This document shows, piece after piece, positions 18,763 to 26,388 of a stretch of 64,000 nucleotides of DNA. A program made the translations under genes and the position numbers. Location: positions 1 through 64,000 of the forward strand of contig NZ_JBFAPK010000004.1 in assembly GCF_040676675.1 (NCBI RefSeq), read 5' to 3'. Under the pieces are notes generated by a model. It had not been told where the DNA came from. It ran no database searches and saw only the letters and a list, made by a program, of their open reading frames with translations. The DNA comes from JBFAPK01 sp040676675. Its GTDB lineage: Bacteria; Actinomycetota; Actinomycetes; Mycobacteriales; Micromonosporaceae. The number at the start of each line of letters is the position of its first letter. Positions within the stretch are counted from its first letter, which is position 1.

Positions 18763-20910
18763 CTACCGCTCTTCCTCGGGCCGGCGGCGCTCGCGTTCGC
18801 CCTCGCCGTGGCCCGCGCCGTTGCCGGGCTCGGTCCGCGCGCCGCCCGGCTCGGTACCGCCGCCGGCTTCCGCCGTGCCACCGCCGCGGGCTTCTGGCGT
18901 CCCGTCGCCGGGCTCCGTCCGGTCGTGGTTGCGGCGTCCGGTACGCCAGCGGCGGTTGGCCCGCCCGCCACGGTCGCGCTCCAGCCGGGTCTCCGCGGCG
19001 TCCGGCCGGGCGGCCTCGAAGCTCGGCCGGCGGATCTCCTCCGGTTCCGGCACGGAGATCGGCCGGGCCCCCGACTCGGGGGCGGGGTGGTGGGCGACGG
19101 CGCCCCGTGCCCCGTGCGCGCCCTCGGGGGCGGGCGCCTCCGGGGGCTGCGGCGGCCGGTGCAGCTCCTCGCGGATCTCCTGGGGCGGGCGGGTCGAGCG
19201 TTGCGGCAGGTCACGACCGAGGTCGGCGACGAGCGGACCGTACTTGGCGTCGAAGGCGGGGCGCTCGGAGCGGATCCGCGGCATCTTGTCGAAGTTGCGC
19301 AGCGGGGGCGGGCAGGTGGTGGCCCATTCGAGTGAGTTGCCGTAGCCCCAGGGGTCGTTGACCGAGACCGCCGGCCCGAACCGCCAGCTCTTCCAGACGT
19401 TGTAGATGAAGAAGAGCGTGGAGGCGCCGAGGACGAACGAGCCGATGGTGGAGACCGTGTTCAGGTTGGTGAAGTCGTCGGACGCCAGGTAGTTGGCGTA
19501 CCGCCGGGGCATGCCCATCGTGCCGAGCCAGTGCTGCACCAGGAACGTGGTGTGGAAGCCGATGAACATGGTCCAGAAGTGGGCGTGGCCGAGCCGCTCG
19601 TCGAGCATCCGCCCGGTCGCCTTGGGGAACCAGAAGTAGACCCCGGCGAAGGCGGCGAAGACGATGGTGCCGAAGAGCACGTAGTGGAAGTGGGCCACCA
19701 CGAAGTACGTGTCCGAGACGTGGAAGTCGGCCGGCGGGCTGGCCAGCAGTACTCCGGTCAGCCCGCCGAGCAGGAAGGTGACCAGGAAGCCGACCGCGAA
19801 GAGCATCGGGGTCTCGAAGGTGAGCTGACCCTTCCACATCGTGCCGATCCAGTTGAAGAACTTCACCCCGGTCGGCACCGCGATCAGGTAGCTCAGGATG
19901 CTGAAGAACGGCAGTAGCACCTGCCCGGTGACGAACATGTGGTGCGCCCAGACGGTCATCGACAGGAAGGTGATCGCGAGCGTGGCCGCGACCAGGCCCT
20001 TGTACCCGAAGATCGGCTTGCGGGAGAAGACCGGGATGACCTCGGTGATGATGCCGAAGAAGGGCAGCGCCACGATGTAGACCTCGGGATGCCCGAAGAA
20101 CCAGAAGAGGTGCTGCCAGAGCAGCGGTCCCGCGGCGACCGGGTCGTAGACGTGCGCGCCGATCAACCGGTCCGCGGCGAGCGCGAGCAGCGCGGCGGCG
20201 AGCAGCGGGAAGACCAGCACCACCAGCAGGCTGGTGAGCAGCATGTTCCAGGTGAAGATCGGCATCCGGAACATGGTCATCCCGGGCGCCCGGAGGGTCA
20301 GGATCGTCGTGATCAGGTTGACCGCGCCGAGGATCGTACCGAGGCCGGAGATGACCAGCCCGATCACCCACATGTTCGCCCCGACGCCCGGGCTGTGCGA
20401 CTGGCCGCTCAGCGGGGTGTACGCGGTCCAGCCGAAGTCCGCCGAGCCGCCCGGGGTGAAGAAGCCGGCCACGACCAGGCCGCCGCCGAAGAGGAAGAAC
20501 CAGTACGCCAGCGCGTTCAGCCGGGGGAAGGCCACGTCCGGCGCCCCGATCTGCAGGGGCACGACGAAGTTCGCGAAGGCGAACGCCAGCGGCGTGGCGA
20601 AGAGCAGCAACATCAGCGTGCCGTGCGCCGTGAAGAGCTGGTTGTACTGCTCGGGCGAGAGGAACTGCATCCCCGGCCGGGCCAGCTCGGCGCGCATCAG
20701 CATCGCCATCACCCCGGCGATGATGAAGAACCCGAAGGCGGTGACGCCGTAGAGGATGCCGATCTGCTTGGCGTCGGTGGTGCGCAGCAGCCGCCACAGG
20801 GTGTTGCCCGGGATCGCCGACCGTACCGGTCCGGGATAGCCGCCGAACCGGGCCGGCGCGACGATCGCCGGGCCCCGGTCGCGCGGCTCCGTGGTCACCC
20901 GCTTCGGCAT
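18763..20910 (-). CDS. ctaD: cytochrome c oxidase subunit I
   Basis: 715-residue catalytic subunit of the aa3 terminal oxidase, with about 12 membrane helices. Heme and copper ligands are intact: His96 (FTAHGTLM), His274 with Tyr278 (GHPEVY), His323-His324 (AHHMF), His407 and His409 (AHFHYV). Beyond residue about 570 there is a hydrophilic tail of roughly 140 residues rich in Glu, Arg, Pro and Gly, absent from typical CtaD of 540-580 residues. No ctaC, ctaE or qcr genes are nearby, so this is an orphan copy. ATG 20910 (GTG 20919 is alternative) follows GGTGAGG. A SigF-type promoter match lies about 70 bp upstream. Confidence 0.95.
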   Translation of the reverse strand: MPKRVTTEPRDRGPAIVAPARFGGYPGPVRSAIPGNTLWRLLRTTDAKQIGILYGVTAFGFFIIAGVMAMLMRAELARPGMQFLSPEQYNQLFTAHGTLMLLLFATPLAFAFANFVVPLQIGAPDVAFPRLNALAYWFFLFGGGLVVAGFFTPGGSADFGWTAYTPLSGQSHSPGVGANMWVIGLVISGLGTILGAVNLITTILTLRAPGMTMFRMPIFTWNMLLTSLLVVLVFPLLAAALLALAADRLIGAHVYDPVAAGPLLWQHLFWFFGHPEVYIVALPFFGIITEVIPVFSRKPIFGYKGLVAATLAITFLSMTVWAHHMFVTGQVLLPFFSILSYLIAVPTGVKFFNWIGTMWKGQLTFETPMLFAVGFLVTFLLGGLTGVLLASPPADFHVSDTYFVVAHFHYVLFGTIVFAAFAGVYFWFPKATGRMLDERLGHAHFWTMFIGFHTTFLVQHWLGTMGMPRRYANYLASDDFTNLNTVSTIGSFVLGASTLFFIYNVWKSWRFGPAVSVNDPWGYGNSLEWATTCPPPLRNFDKMPRIRSERPAFDAKYGPLVADLGRDLPQRSTRPPQEIREELHRPPQPPEAPAPEGAHGARGAVAHHPAPESGARPISVPEPEEIRRPSFEAARPDAAETRLERDRGGRANRRWRTGRRNHDRTEPGDGTPEARGGGTAEAGGGTEPGGARTEPGNGAGHGEGERERRRPEEER

Positions 20911-20980
20911 CGACCTCACCCCGTCACAACTCGCGAATCAACCGCTCCGAACCGCGCGCACGCGGAAGGGACGGCTGGGC

Positions 20981-21005
20981 TACCCGGTCTCGGGATGTCG
21001 AAACC
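20981..21005 (-). promoter_or_regulatory. SigF-type promoter of ctaD
   Basis: On the minus strand GGTTT (21005-21001), 15 bp, then GGGTA (20985-20981). This is an exact match to the mycobacterial SigF pattern GGTTT-N15-17-GGGTA. The predicted transcript start is about 65 bases before the ctaD ATG. Confidence 0.65.
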
Positions 21006-21157
21006 AGGCCACGACGGGAAATTCCGGCCGGTCGGGCCGGTCGGTCACCGAGGGCCCAGTCCCACCCATACGGGAGCTTCCACCGGCCCGCTCGCCCCGG
21101 TTCGCGGCCCGGGCCGGGCCGGTCACCCGGGTCCGGCCGCCGTCCGGCGCGGGCCGG

Positions 21158-21622
21158 TCAGTCGGCCGGGACGCGGCCCCGGGGGGTGACCGCGCCGGCG
21201 GCCACCATCAGCGCGCCCAGGCCCAGGTGCAGCCAGCCGGCGGCGGCGTTGACCGGCAGGAGGTCGCGCGCGCCGGGCTGCCCGACGGGGGCCCCGAACA
21301 GCGACACGACCAGGTAGAGGGCTCCACCGCCGACCAGGAAGGTCCGCGCGCCCACGATCGTGCGAGACATGGCCAGACCGGCCAGACCGAACAGCAGGTG
21401 TACGAGGTTGAGCAGCACCGAGATCTGGAAGACGCCGAACAGCCGGGCGCTGGAGCCGTACCCGACCAGCCGCAGCGCCTCATGGTGCACCGTGACCTGC
21501 GGTACGAACCCGAGCGCCCCGACGACCAGGAAGAAGAGGCCGACCACCGTCCCGGCCGCCCGTACCGGGGAGCGGCGCGGGACCGCCCTGCCCCGGGTAA
21601 GCCCGCGCGCGCCGGCACCCAC
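21158..21622 (-). CDS. DUF4383 membrane protein
   Basis: 154 residues with four predicted membrane helices (RAAGTVVGLFFLVVGALGFV, VLLNLVHLLFGLAGLAM, FLVGGGALYLVVSLFG, AAGWLHLGLGALMVAAGAV). The conserved N-L-V-H-L-x-x-G and N-x-A-x-x-x-x-H-x-x-L motifs match the DUF4383 family, of unknown function and common next to stress genes in actinobacteria. GTG 21622 is chosen because the fold begins shortly after it and it sits 14 bp downstream of the glycosyltransferase stop, suggesting co-transcription with the genes at 21637 and 22871. Confidence 0.8.
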   Translation of the reverse strand: MGAGARGLTRGRAVPRRSPVRAAGTVVGLFFLVVGALGFVPQVTVHHEALRLVGYGSSARLFGVFQISVLLNLVHLLFGLAGLAMSRTIVGARTFLVGGGALYLVVSLFGAPVGQPGARDLLPVNAAAGWLHLGLGALMVAAGAVTPRGRVPAD

Positions 21623-21636
21623 CGCCCGCCGCCCGC

Positions 21637-22857
21637 TCAGCGGCCCTCGGCGACCGGGCCCCCGGCGGCACCACCGTCGACGGCGATGCCACCGGCGAAC
21701 GCCGGCTCGGCGGGGCGTGCCGTTCCCGGCAGCCGCCGCACCCGCTCGTACAGCTCGACGTAGCGCTGCGCCATGATCGCCGGGGCGAAGCGCAGAGACG
21801 CCTCCAGCCGGCACTCGGCGCCGTCGAGCAGCCCCGCCGCCGGTACCAGGTCGGCCAGTTCCGCCTCGTCGTCGGTGAGCAGGCCGGTGCGGCCGTGCTC
21901 GATCAGCTCGGGCAGGCAGCCCCGACCGATCCCCACCACCGGCGTACCCAGCGCCAGCGACTCGACCACCGCCGTGCCGCCCGGCTCCTCCCAGCAGAGC
22001 GGGAAGAGCGACGCCCGGGCGCCGGCCACCAGGTCGTCGCGGGCCGACCCGGCGACCGTACCGATCCAGCGCACCCGTACGCCGTCGACGTAGGGCGCCA
22101 CCCGCTCGTACCAGTACCGCACGTCGGGGTTCTGCCGCGCGGCCTCGCCGGCGGCGGCCAGCTCCTCCGGCCGGTGGTACGGCCCGACCGGTCCCGCCAG
22201 CACCAGCGGGAACCCGGCCCGCTGTGCCACCCGGGCGCCGAGGTCCTGTCCCTTGCCGGGCGTGATCCGGCCCAGGATCACCACGTGCTCGCCGCGCTCG
22301 ACCGGTGCCCGGCGCCGCGCGGTGTCCGCCAGCGGCGTGGCGAGGTGGACGTGGCCGACGGTGTGTTCGCGCAGCGCCCGTGGCGCGCGGGCCAGCTGGG
22401 ACGCGGAGACGCCGTTGACGCGTACCCGGTCCCCGCCGTCGATCCGGCCGTAGAGGTCGGGGTGTTTGCCGAGGTCCCAGTGCAGGGTGTGCAGCACCGG
22501 CGGGGCGCCCTCGCCCATCGCCGCGAGCGTGGCGAGCCCGACGGCCTCCACGTGGTCGTGCACCAGGTCGATGTCCGGGCGTTCGCGCAGCGCCCGCACC
22601 ACCCCGGCCATGTGCGCCTGCGCCACCCCGGACACCTGGTTGTACGGCCGCTGCAACGACTGGAACTGCCCGTCGTCGAAGACCGACAGCCGCTCGTCCA
22701 CCGGCAGCGCGCTGCTGCCGACGGTGGCCAGCACCACCCGTACGCCGAGCCGGCGCAGCTCGGGCACGAGCGTGGCGACGACGTTCTCGATACCGCCGTA
22801 GCCGGGTGGCGGCACCGGCAGCCAGGGTCCGGCGTTCATCAGCACGGTCAGGCTCAT
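21637..22857 (-). CDS. GT4-family glycosyltransferase
   Basis: 406-residue GT-B enzyme. The N-terminal domain starts with an acceptor loop PVPPPGYGGIENVV and contains LVHDHVEA. The donor domain holds VVILGRITPGKG, the retaining GT4 signature EEPGGTAVVESLALGTPVV (Glu-x7-Glu) and GLLTDDEAEL. It probably uses a nucleotide-activated hexose. It lies 13 bp downstream of gpgS, so the two likely act in sequence, for example by adding a second sugar to glucosylglycerate or to a related acceptor; this is inference from context. ATG 22857 has a purine-rich site (GAGGAGGGG) upstream. Confidence 0.88.
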   Translation of the reverse strand: MSLTVLMNAGPWLPVPPPGYGGIENVVATLVPELRRLGVRVVLATVGSSALPVDERLSVFDDGQFQSLQRPYNQVSGVAQAHMAGVVRALRERPDIDLVHDHVEAVGLATLAAMGEGAPPVLHTLHWDLGKHPDLYGRIDGGDRVRVNGVSASQLARAPRALREHTVGHVHLATPLADTARRRAPVERGEHVVILGRITPGKGQDLGARVAQRAGFPLVLAGPVGPYHRPEELAAAGEAARQNPDVRYWYERVAPYVDGVRVRWIGTVAGSARDDLVAGARASLFPLCWEEPGGTAVVESLALGTPVVGIGRGCLPELIEHGRTGLLTDDEAELADLVPAAGLLDGAECRLEASLRFAPAIMAQRYVELYERVRRLPGTARPAEPAFAGGIAVDGGAAGGPVAEGR

Positions 22858-22870
22858 GCGCGTCCCCTCC

Positions 22871-23890
22871 TCACCGCACCGCCGGGATCCCCGGCAGCCG
22901 GTCCCGCAGGTCGAGCAGCGGCGGGCGCTCCTGCACGGAGACGTCGCTCACCACCACCTCGCGGTCCAGGTGTGGCAGCGCCTCCGTGCCGCCCCGGCGG
23001 AACTGCGTCAGCACCTCGCCGGGCGCGGCCTCCGGTACCGTCCAGCCGCGCCGGGCCAGTCGGGACCAGGCCGTGAGCATGATCTGCGCCGACATCCGGC
23101 CCAGCGCCTCCGTGGGCTGGTGCCGGTGCAGCCGCTCGCCGAGATCCACCTGGGTGAGCGCGTCGAGGCCGACCAGCTCCAGCAGGTCGATGAGCATCGC
23201 GGTCTCCACGCCGTACCCGGAGACGAACGGGATCCGCTCCAGTACCTCGCGGCGGCCCGCGTACTCGCCGGCAAGCGGCTGCACAAACCCGGACAATTCG
23301 GGCCAGAAGAGGTTCAGCATCGGCCGGGCCACCAGCTCGGTGACCCGCCCGCCGCCGTCCGGCTCGACGTCGGTCGCCCCCACCAACGGGCGGTGGTAGA
23401 ACCCCTTGACGAACGCCACCGACGAGTCCGTCAGCAGCGGCCCCAACAGCCCGGTCACGAAGTGCGGCTGGAACTCCCGCAGGTCGGCGTCGACGAAGGC
23501 GACCACGTCGCCCCGGGCCACGGCCAGGCCGGCCCAGAGGGCGTCGCCCTTGCCGTCCATCCGGGGCAGCCCCCGGGTCACCGCGTCCTGGCTGACCACC
23601 TCGGCGCCGGCGGCGGCCGCCACGGCGGCCGTGTCGTCGGTCGACCGGGAGTCGACCACGATCAGCTCGTCGACGAGCGGAGCCTGCTCCATCAGGTGCT
23701 GGCGGATCGTGGCGACGATCTGCCCGACCGTTGCCTCCTCGTTTCGTGCCGGTACGACCACACTGACCCGATCGTCACCCTTGGCCCGCAGGAGTTCCCG
23801 GGTCGTCCACCGGCTGGCCGAGGCGGTGCGGTAGACGGACCAGGCCTCCACGACTGGTGACACGGTCCTTCGCGAGTACCGCACTGGCAC
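22871..23890 (-). CDS. gpgS: glucosyl-3-phosphoglycerate synthase
   Basis: 339-residue GT81/GT-A enzyme transferring glucose from NDP-glucose to 3-phosphoglycerate, the first step to glucosylglycerate and, in mycobacteria, methylglucose lipopolysaccharide. Characteristic motifs are VVVPARNEEATVG, VVDSRSTDDT, GKGDALW, the metal-binding Asp134-x-Asp136 in FVDADL, VKGFYHRP, and GYGVETAMLIDL. No GpgP phosphatase is adjacent. GTG 23890 is the first start; GTG 23884 and 23863 are alternatives. The upstream region has two copies of a 12-bp direct repeat. The next gene downstream is a GT4 glycosyltransferase 13 bp away. Confidence 0.93.
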   Translation of the reverse strand: MPVRYSRRTVSPVVEAWSVYRTASASRWTTRELLRAKGDDRVSVVVPARNEEATVGQIVATIRQHLMEQAPLVDELIVVDSRSTDDTAAVAAAAGAEVVSQDAVTRGLPRMDGKGDALWAGLAVARGDVVAFVDADLREFQPHFVTGLLGPLLTDSSVAFVKGFYHRPLVGATDVEPDGGGRVTELVARPMLNLFWPELSGFVQPLAGEYAGRREVLERIPFVSGYGVETAMLIDLLELVGLDALTQVDLGERLHRHQPTEALGRMSAQIMLTAWSRLARRGWTVPEAAPGEVLTQFRRGGTEALPHLDREVVVSDVSVQERPPLLDLRDRLPGIPAVR

Positions 23891-23897
23891 ACCCCCC

Positions 23898-23927
23898 GTT
23901 GCTCCGACTAGCAGGGTTGCTCCGACT
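23898..23927 (-). promoter_or_regulatory. 12-bp direct repeats upstream of gpgS
   Basis: AGTCGGAGCAAC occurs twice on the minus strand (23909-23898 and 23927-23916) with an 18-bp period, directly before the gpgS start. Either a regulator site or a short duplication. Confidence 0.5.
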
Positions 23928-24132
23928 GCGCACCGAGCCGAATTCCCGGGCCCGGGGTACCGCTAACCGGCGCCGCGGCGGCCATCGCCCGGCGCTCGGA
24001 CCGGCCCTGGTCGCGCGGGGGAGGTTTGCCATCCCCCCGGTAACGGGGATGCCCCCGCCGGACCGGTCGCCACGGCACGGCACCGGTCACCGGGGACGCC
24101 GGTGGCAGCGACGACGGGGGCGGTGTGCGCGG

Positions 24133-25182
24133 ATGACGGGGGCGGATGGGCGCGGGTGCCGGCTCGGGCTGGCCGGCGCGGGCAACGTGGCCCGGCGCCA
24201 CGCGGCGGTGCTGTCCGGTTTCGCCGACGTCGAGCTGGTCGGCGTCGCCGACGTGGTCTCCAGCAGCGCGCGCCGGCTCGCCGCCGAGTACGGCATCCGG
24301 GCCTTCCCCGACCTGACCTCCCTCGTCGAGACCGGTCTGGACGCGCTCTACATCTGCGTGCCGCCGTTCGCGCACGGGCAGGCCGAACGGACGGCCGTCG
24401 AGGCCGGGCTCCCGATCTTCGTGGAGAAGCCGGTCGCGGCCGACCTGGGCACCGCGTCCCGGATCGCCGGGCTCGTGGCCCGCCGCGCGGTACCGACCTC
24501 GGTGGGCTACCACTGGCGGTACCTGGACGGGGTGGAGCGGGCCCGGGACCTGCTCGCCGGCCGGCCGGTCCGGGCGGTACGCGCCGCCTGGCTCGACCGG
24601 ACGCCGTCGGCGCCGTGGTGGTGCCGCCGCGACGCCTCCGGCGGCCCGGTGGTCGAGCAGGGCTCGCACCTGCTGGACGTGCTGCGGCTGCTGGTCGGCG
24701 AGGTGGCGGAGGTGATCGCGTACGGCGACGGCACGCCGCCACCGGTGCCGGAGGCCGACATCGACGGGGTGACCGCCGCGATGCTGCGCTTCACTGGCGG
24801 GGCCGTCGGCACGCTGATGTCGGCCTCCGTGCTGGACTGGCGGCACTGTGCCGGCGTCGAGATCGTCGCCGACGGGCTCGTGCTCACCCTGGCCGAGGAC
24901 GAACTGGTGGTCCGCGACGGCGACGGCGTGCGGCGGTACGGCGCCGACCCGCGCGCCGCCCGCACCGCCGTGGACCGCGCCTTCGTGGACCTGGTGCGCG
25001 GTATCGGGGACGACGTCCGGTCGCCGTACCCGGACGCGCTGCGGACCCACCAGCTGGCCTGCGCGGTCGCCGAGTCCGCGCTCACCGGACGTCCGGTGCG
25101 GCCACGCGCGGACCTGCCCTCCGCCGGGGCGCGGACGGGGCCGGCCGGCGCGGCGGCACCGCCCCTGGCGGTGCGGCCGTGA
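24133..25182 (+). CDS. Gfo/Idh/MocA-family oxidoreductase
   Basis: 349 residues. The N-terminal NAD(P) fold has the GxGxxA loop (GLAGAGNVARRH), VADVVSSSARRLA, the ICVPPFAH segment and the conserved catalytic-region motif EKPVA near 98-102. The C-terminal sheet (VVEQGSHLLDVLRLLVGEV) ends in a Pro/Ala tail. The enzyme probably oxidises or reduces a sugar or polyol. It is divergent from gpgS and overlaps the following dehydrogenase by 4 bp (GTGA), so the two oxidoreductases are translationally coupled. ATG 24133 follows a GGGGGCGG site. Confidence 0.87.
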   Translation: MTGADGRGCRLGLAGAGNVARRHAAVLSGFADVELVGVADVVSSSARRLAAEYGIRAFPDLTSLVETGLDALYICVPPFAHGQAERTAVEAGLPIFVEKPVAADLGTASRIAGLVARRAVPTSVGYHWRYLDGVERARDLLAGRPVRAVRAAWLDRTPSAPWWCRRDASGGPVVEQGSHLLDVLRLLVGEVAEVIAYGDGTPPPVPEADIDGVTAAMLRFTGGAVGTLMSASVLDWRHCAGVEIVADGLVLTLAEDELVVRDGDGVRRYGADPRAARTAVDRAFVDLVRGIGDDVRSPYPDALRTHQLACAVAESALTGRPVRPRADLPSAGARTGPAGAAAPPLAVRP

Positions 25183-26291
25183 GCGACCGGGTGGTGGTGC
25201 TCGCCGGGCCGGGCCGGGTCGAGCTGCGGACCGAGGAGGCGCAGCCGCCGCGCGAGGGGACGTTCCGGGTGGAGACCGTCTACAGCGGCGTCTCCACCGG
25301 TACGGAGCTGAGCTACGTCAAGGGGACGAACCCGCACCTGCGCGGCGGCTGGGACCCCGAACTGGGGCTGTTCCGCCCCGGCGTGGCGGCCACGCCGTAC
25401 CCGGTGACCCGGCTGGGGTACATGGAGGTGGGTCGGGTGGTGGCCAGCGCTACTCCGGCCGTCGCCGAGGGCCTGCTGCTGGCGATGGCGTACGGCCACC
25501 GCACCGGCTACCTCGCCGACCCCCTCGTCGACCGGTTCGTACCGCTGCCCGACGACCTCGACCCGCTGCTCGGCGTCTACGTCGCCCACCTGGGCCCCAC
25601 CTGCGCCAACGGCCTGCTGCACGCCGCCGCCGACCTGTACGGCCCGAACGCCCGCGAACTCGGCGACGGGGTGCGCGGGCGACGGGTGGCGGTCACCGGG
25701 GCGGGCGTGGTGGGCCTGCTCACCGCGCTCTTCGCCCGGGCGCACGGCGCCGCCTCGACCGTGCTGCTCGACCCGACCCCGCGGCGGCGGGAGGTCGCCG
25801 CCGCGCTCGGGCTGACCGCGCTGGACCCGCAGGAGCAGGACGTGGCGCTGCTGCTGAAGTCGGCGTGGGCGCACGGCAAGGGGGACCGGGGCGCGGACGT
25901 GGTGTTCCAGTGCCGGGGGCAGGCCGGGGCGCTCCAGCTGGGCCTGCGGCTGCTACGGCCCCAGGGCACCGTCGTCGACCTGGCGTTCTACCAGTCCGGC
26001 GCGGGCGACCTGCGGCTGGGCGAGGAGTTCCACCACAACGGGCTGACCGTGCGCTGCGCCCAGGTCGGCCGGGTGCCCCGGGAGCTGGCCGCCAGCTGGG
26101 ACCGTGAGCGGCTCTCGCTGGAGACGATCGGGCTGTTGCGCCTCTACGCCGACATCCTGCGCCGCCACGTCGTCTCCGCCGTCGTACCGTTCGACGAGGC
26201 CCCCCGCCTCCTCACCGACCTGGCCCAACGCCGCCGTGACGAGACGCAGGTGATCTTCGCGGGCGACCGCGCCGACGAGTGGTCCGGGTGA
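25179..26291 (+). CDS. zinc-less medium-chain dehydrogenase/reductase
   Basis: 370 residues of the MDR superfamily. The GroES-like half contains YSGVSTGTELSYVKG in place of the catalytic CGSDxH motif, and there is no structural-zinc cysteine cluster. The Rossmann half has VTGAGVVGLLTALFARAHGA and DVVFQCRGQAGALQLGLRLL. The enzyme is therefore probably NAD(P)-dependent without catalytic zinc. GTG 25179 overlaps the stop of the Gfo/Idh gene. With gpgS and the GT4 gene on the other side of the divergent region it suggests a small carbohydrate or glycoside pathway of unknown product. A hairpin 19 bp after the stop separates it from secA2. Confidence 0.85.
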   Translation: MSDRVVVLAGPGRVELRTEEAQPPREGTFRVETVYSGVSTGTELSYVKGTNPHLRGGWDPELGLFRPGVAATPYPVTRLGYMEVGRVVASATPAVAEGLLLAMAYGHRTGYLADPLVDRFVPLPDDLDPLLGVYVAHLGPTCANGLLHAAADLYGPNARELGDGVRGRRVAVTGAGVVGLLTALFARAHGAASTVLLDPTPRRREVAAALGLTALDPQEQDVALLLKSAWAHGKGDRGADVVFQCRGQAGALQLGLRLLRPQGTVVDLAFYQSGAGDLRLGEEFHHNGLTVRCAQVGRVPRELAASWDRERLSLETIGLLRLYADILRRHVVSAVVPFDEAPRLLTDLAQRRRDETQVIFAGDRADEWSG

Positions 26292-26310
26292 GGGCGGCCC
26301 GGTCGCGGGA

Positions 26311-26338
26311 CCGCCCGCCCACGCGGGCGCGCGGGCGG
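26311..26338 (+). terminator. hairpin between MDR gene and secA2
   Basis: CCGCCCGC (26311-26318) pairs with GCGGGCGG (26331-26338), 19 bp after the stop of the dehydrogenase gene. Confidence 0.4.
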
Positions 26339-26388
26339 GCGCGGGGGGTGGCGCCAAAATCGGCCACCGTCGCGTACCGTTGCGGCTC

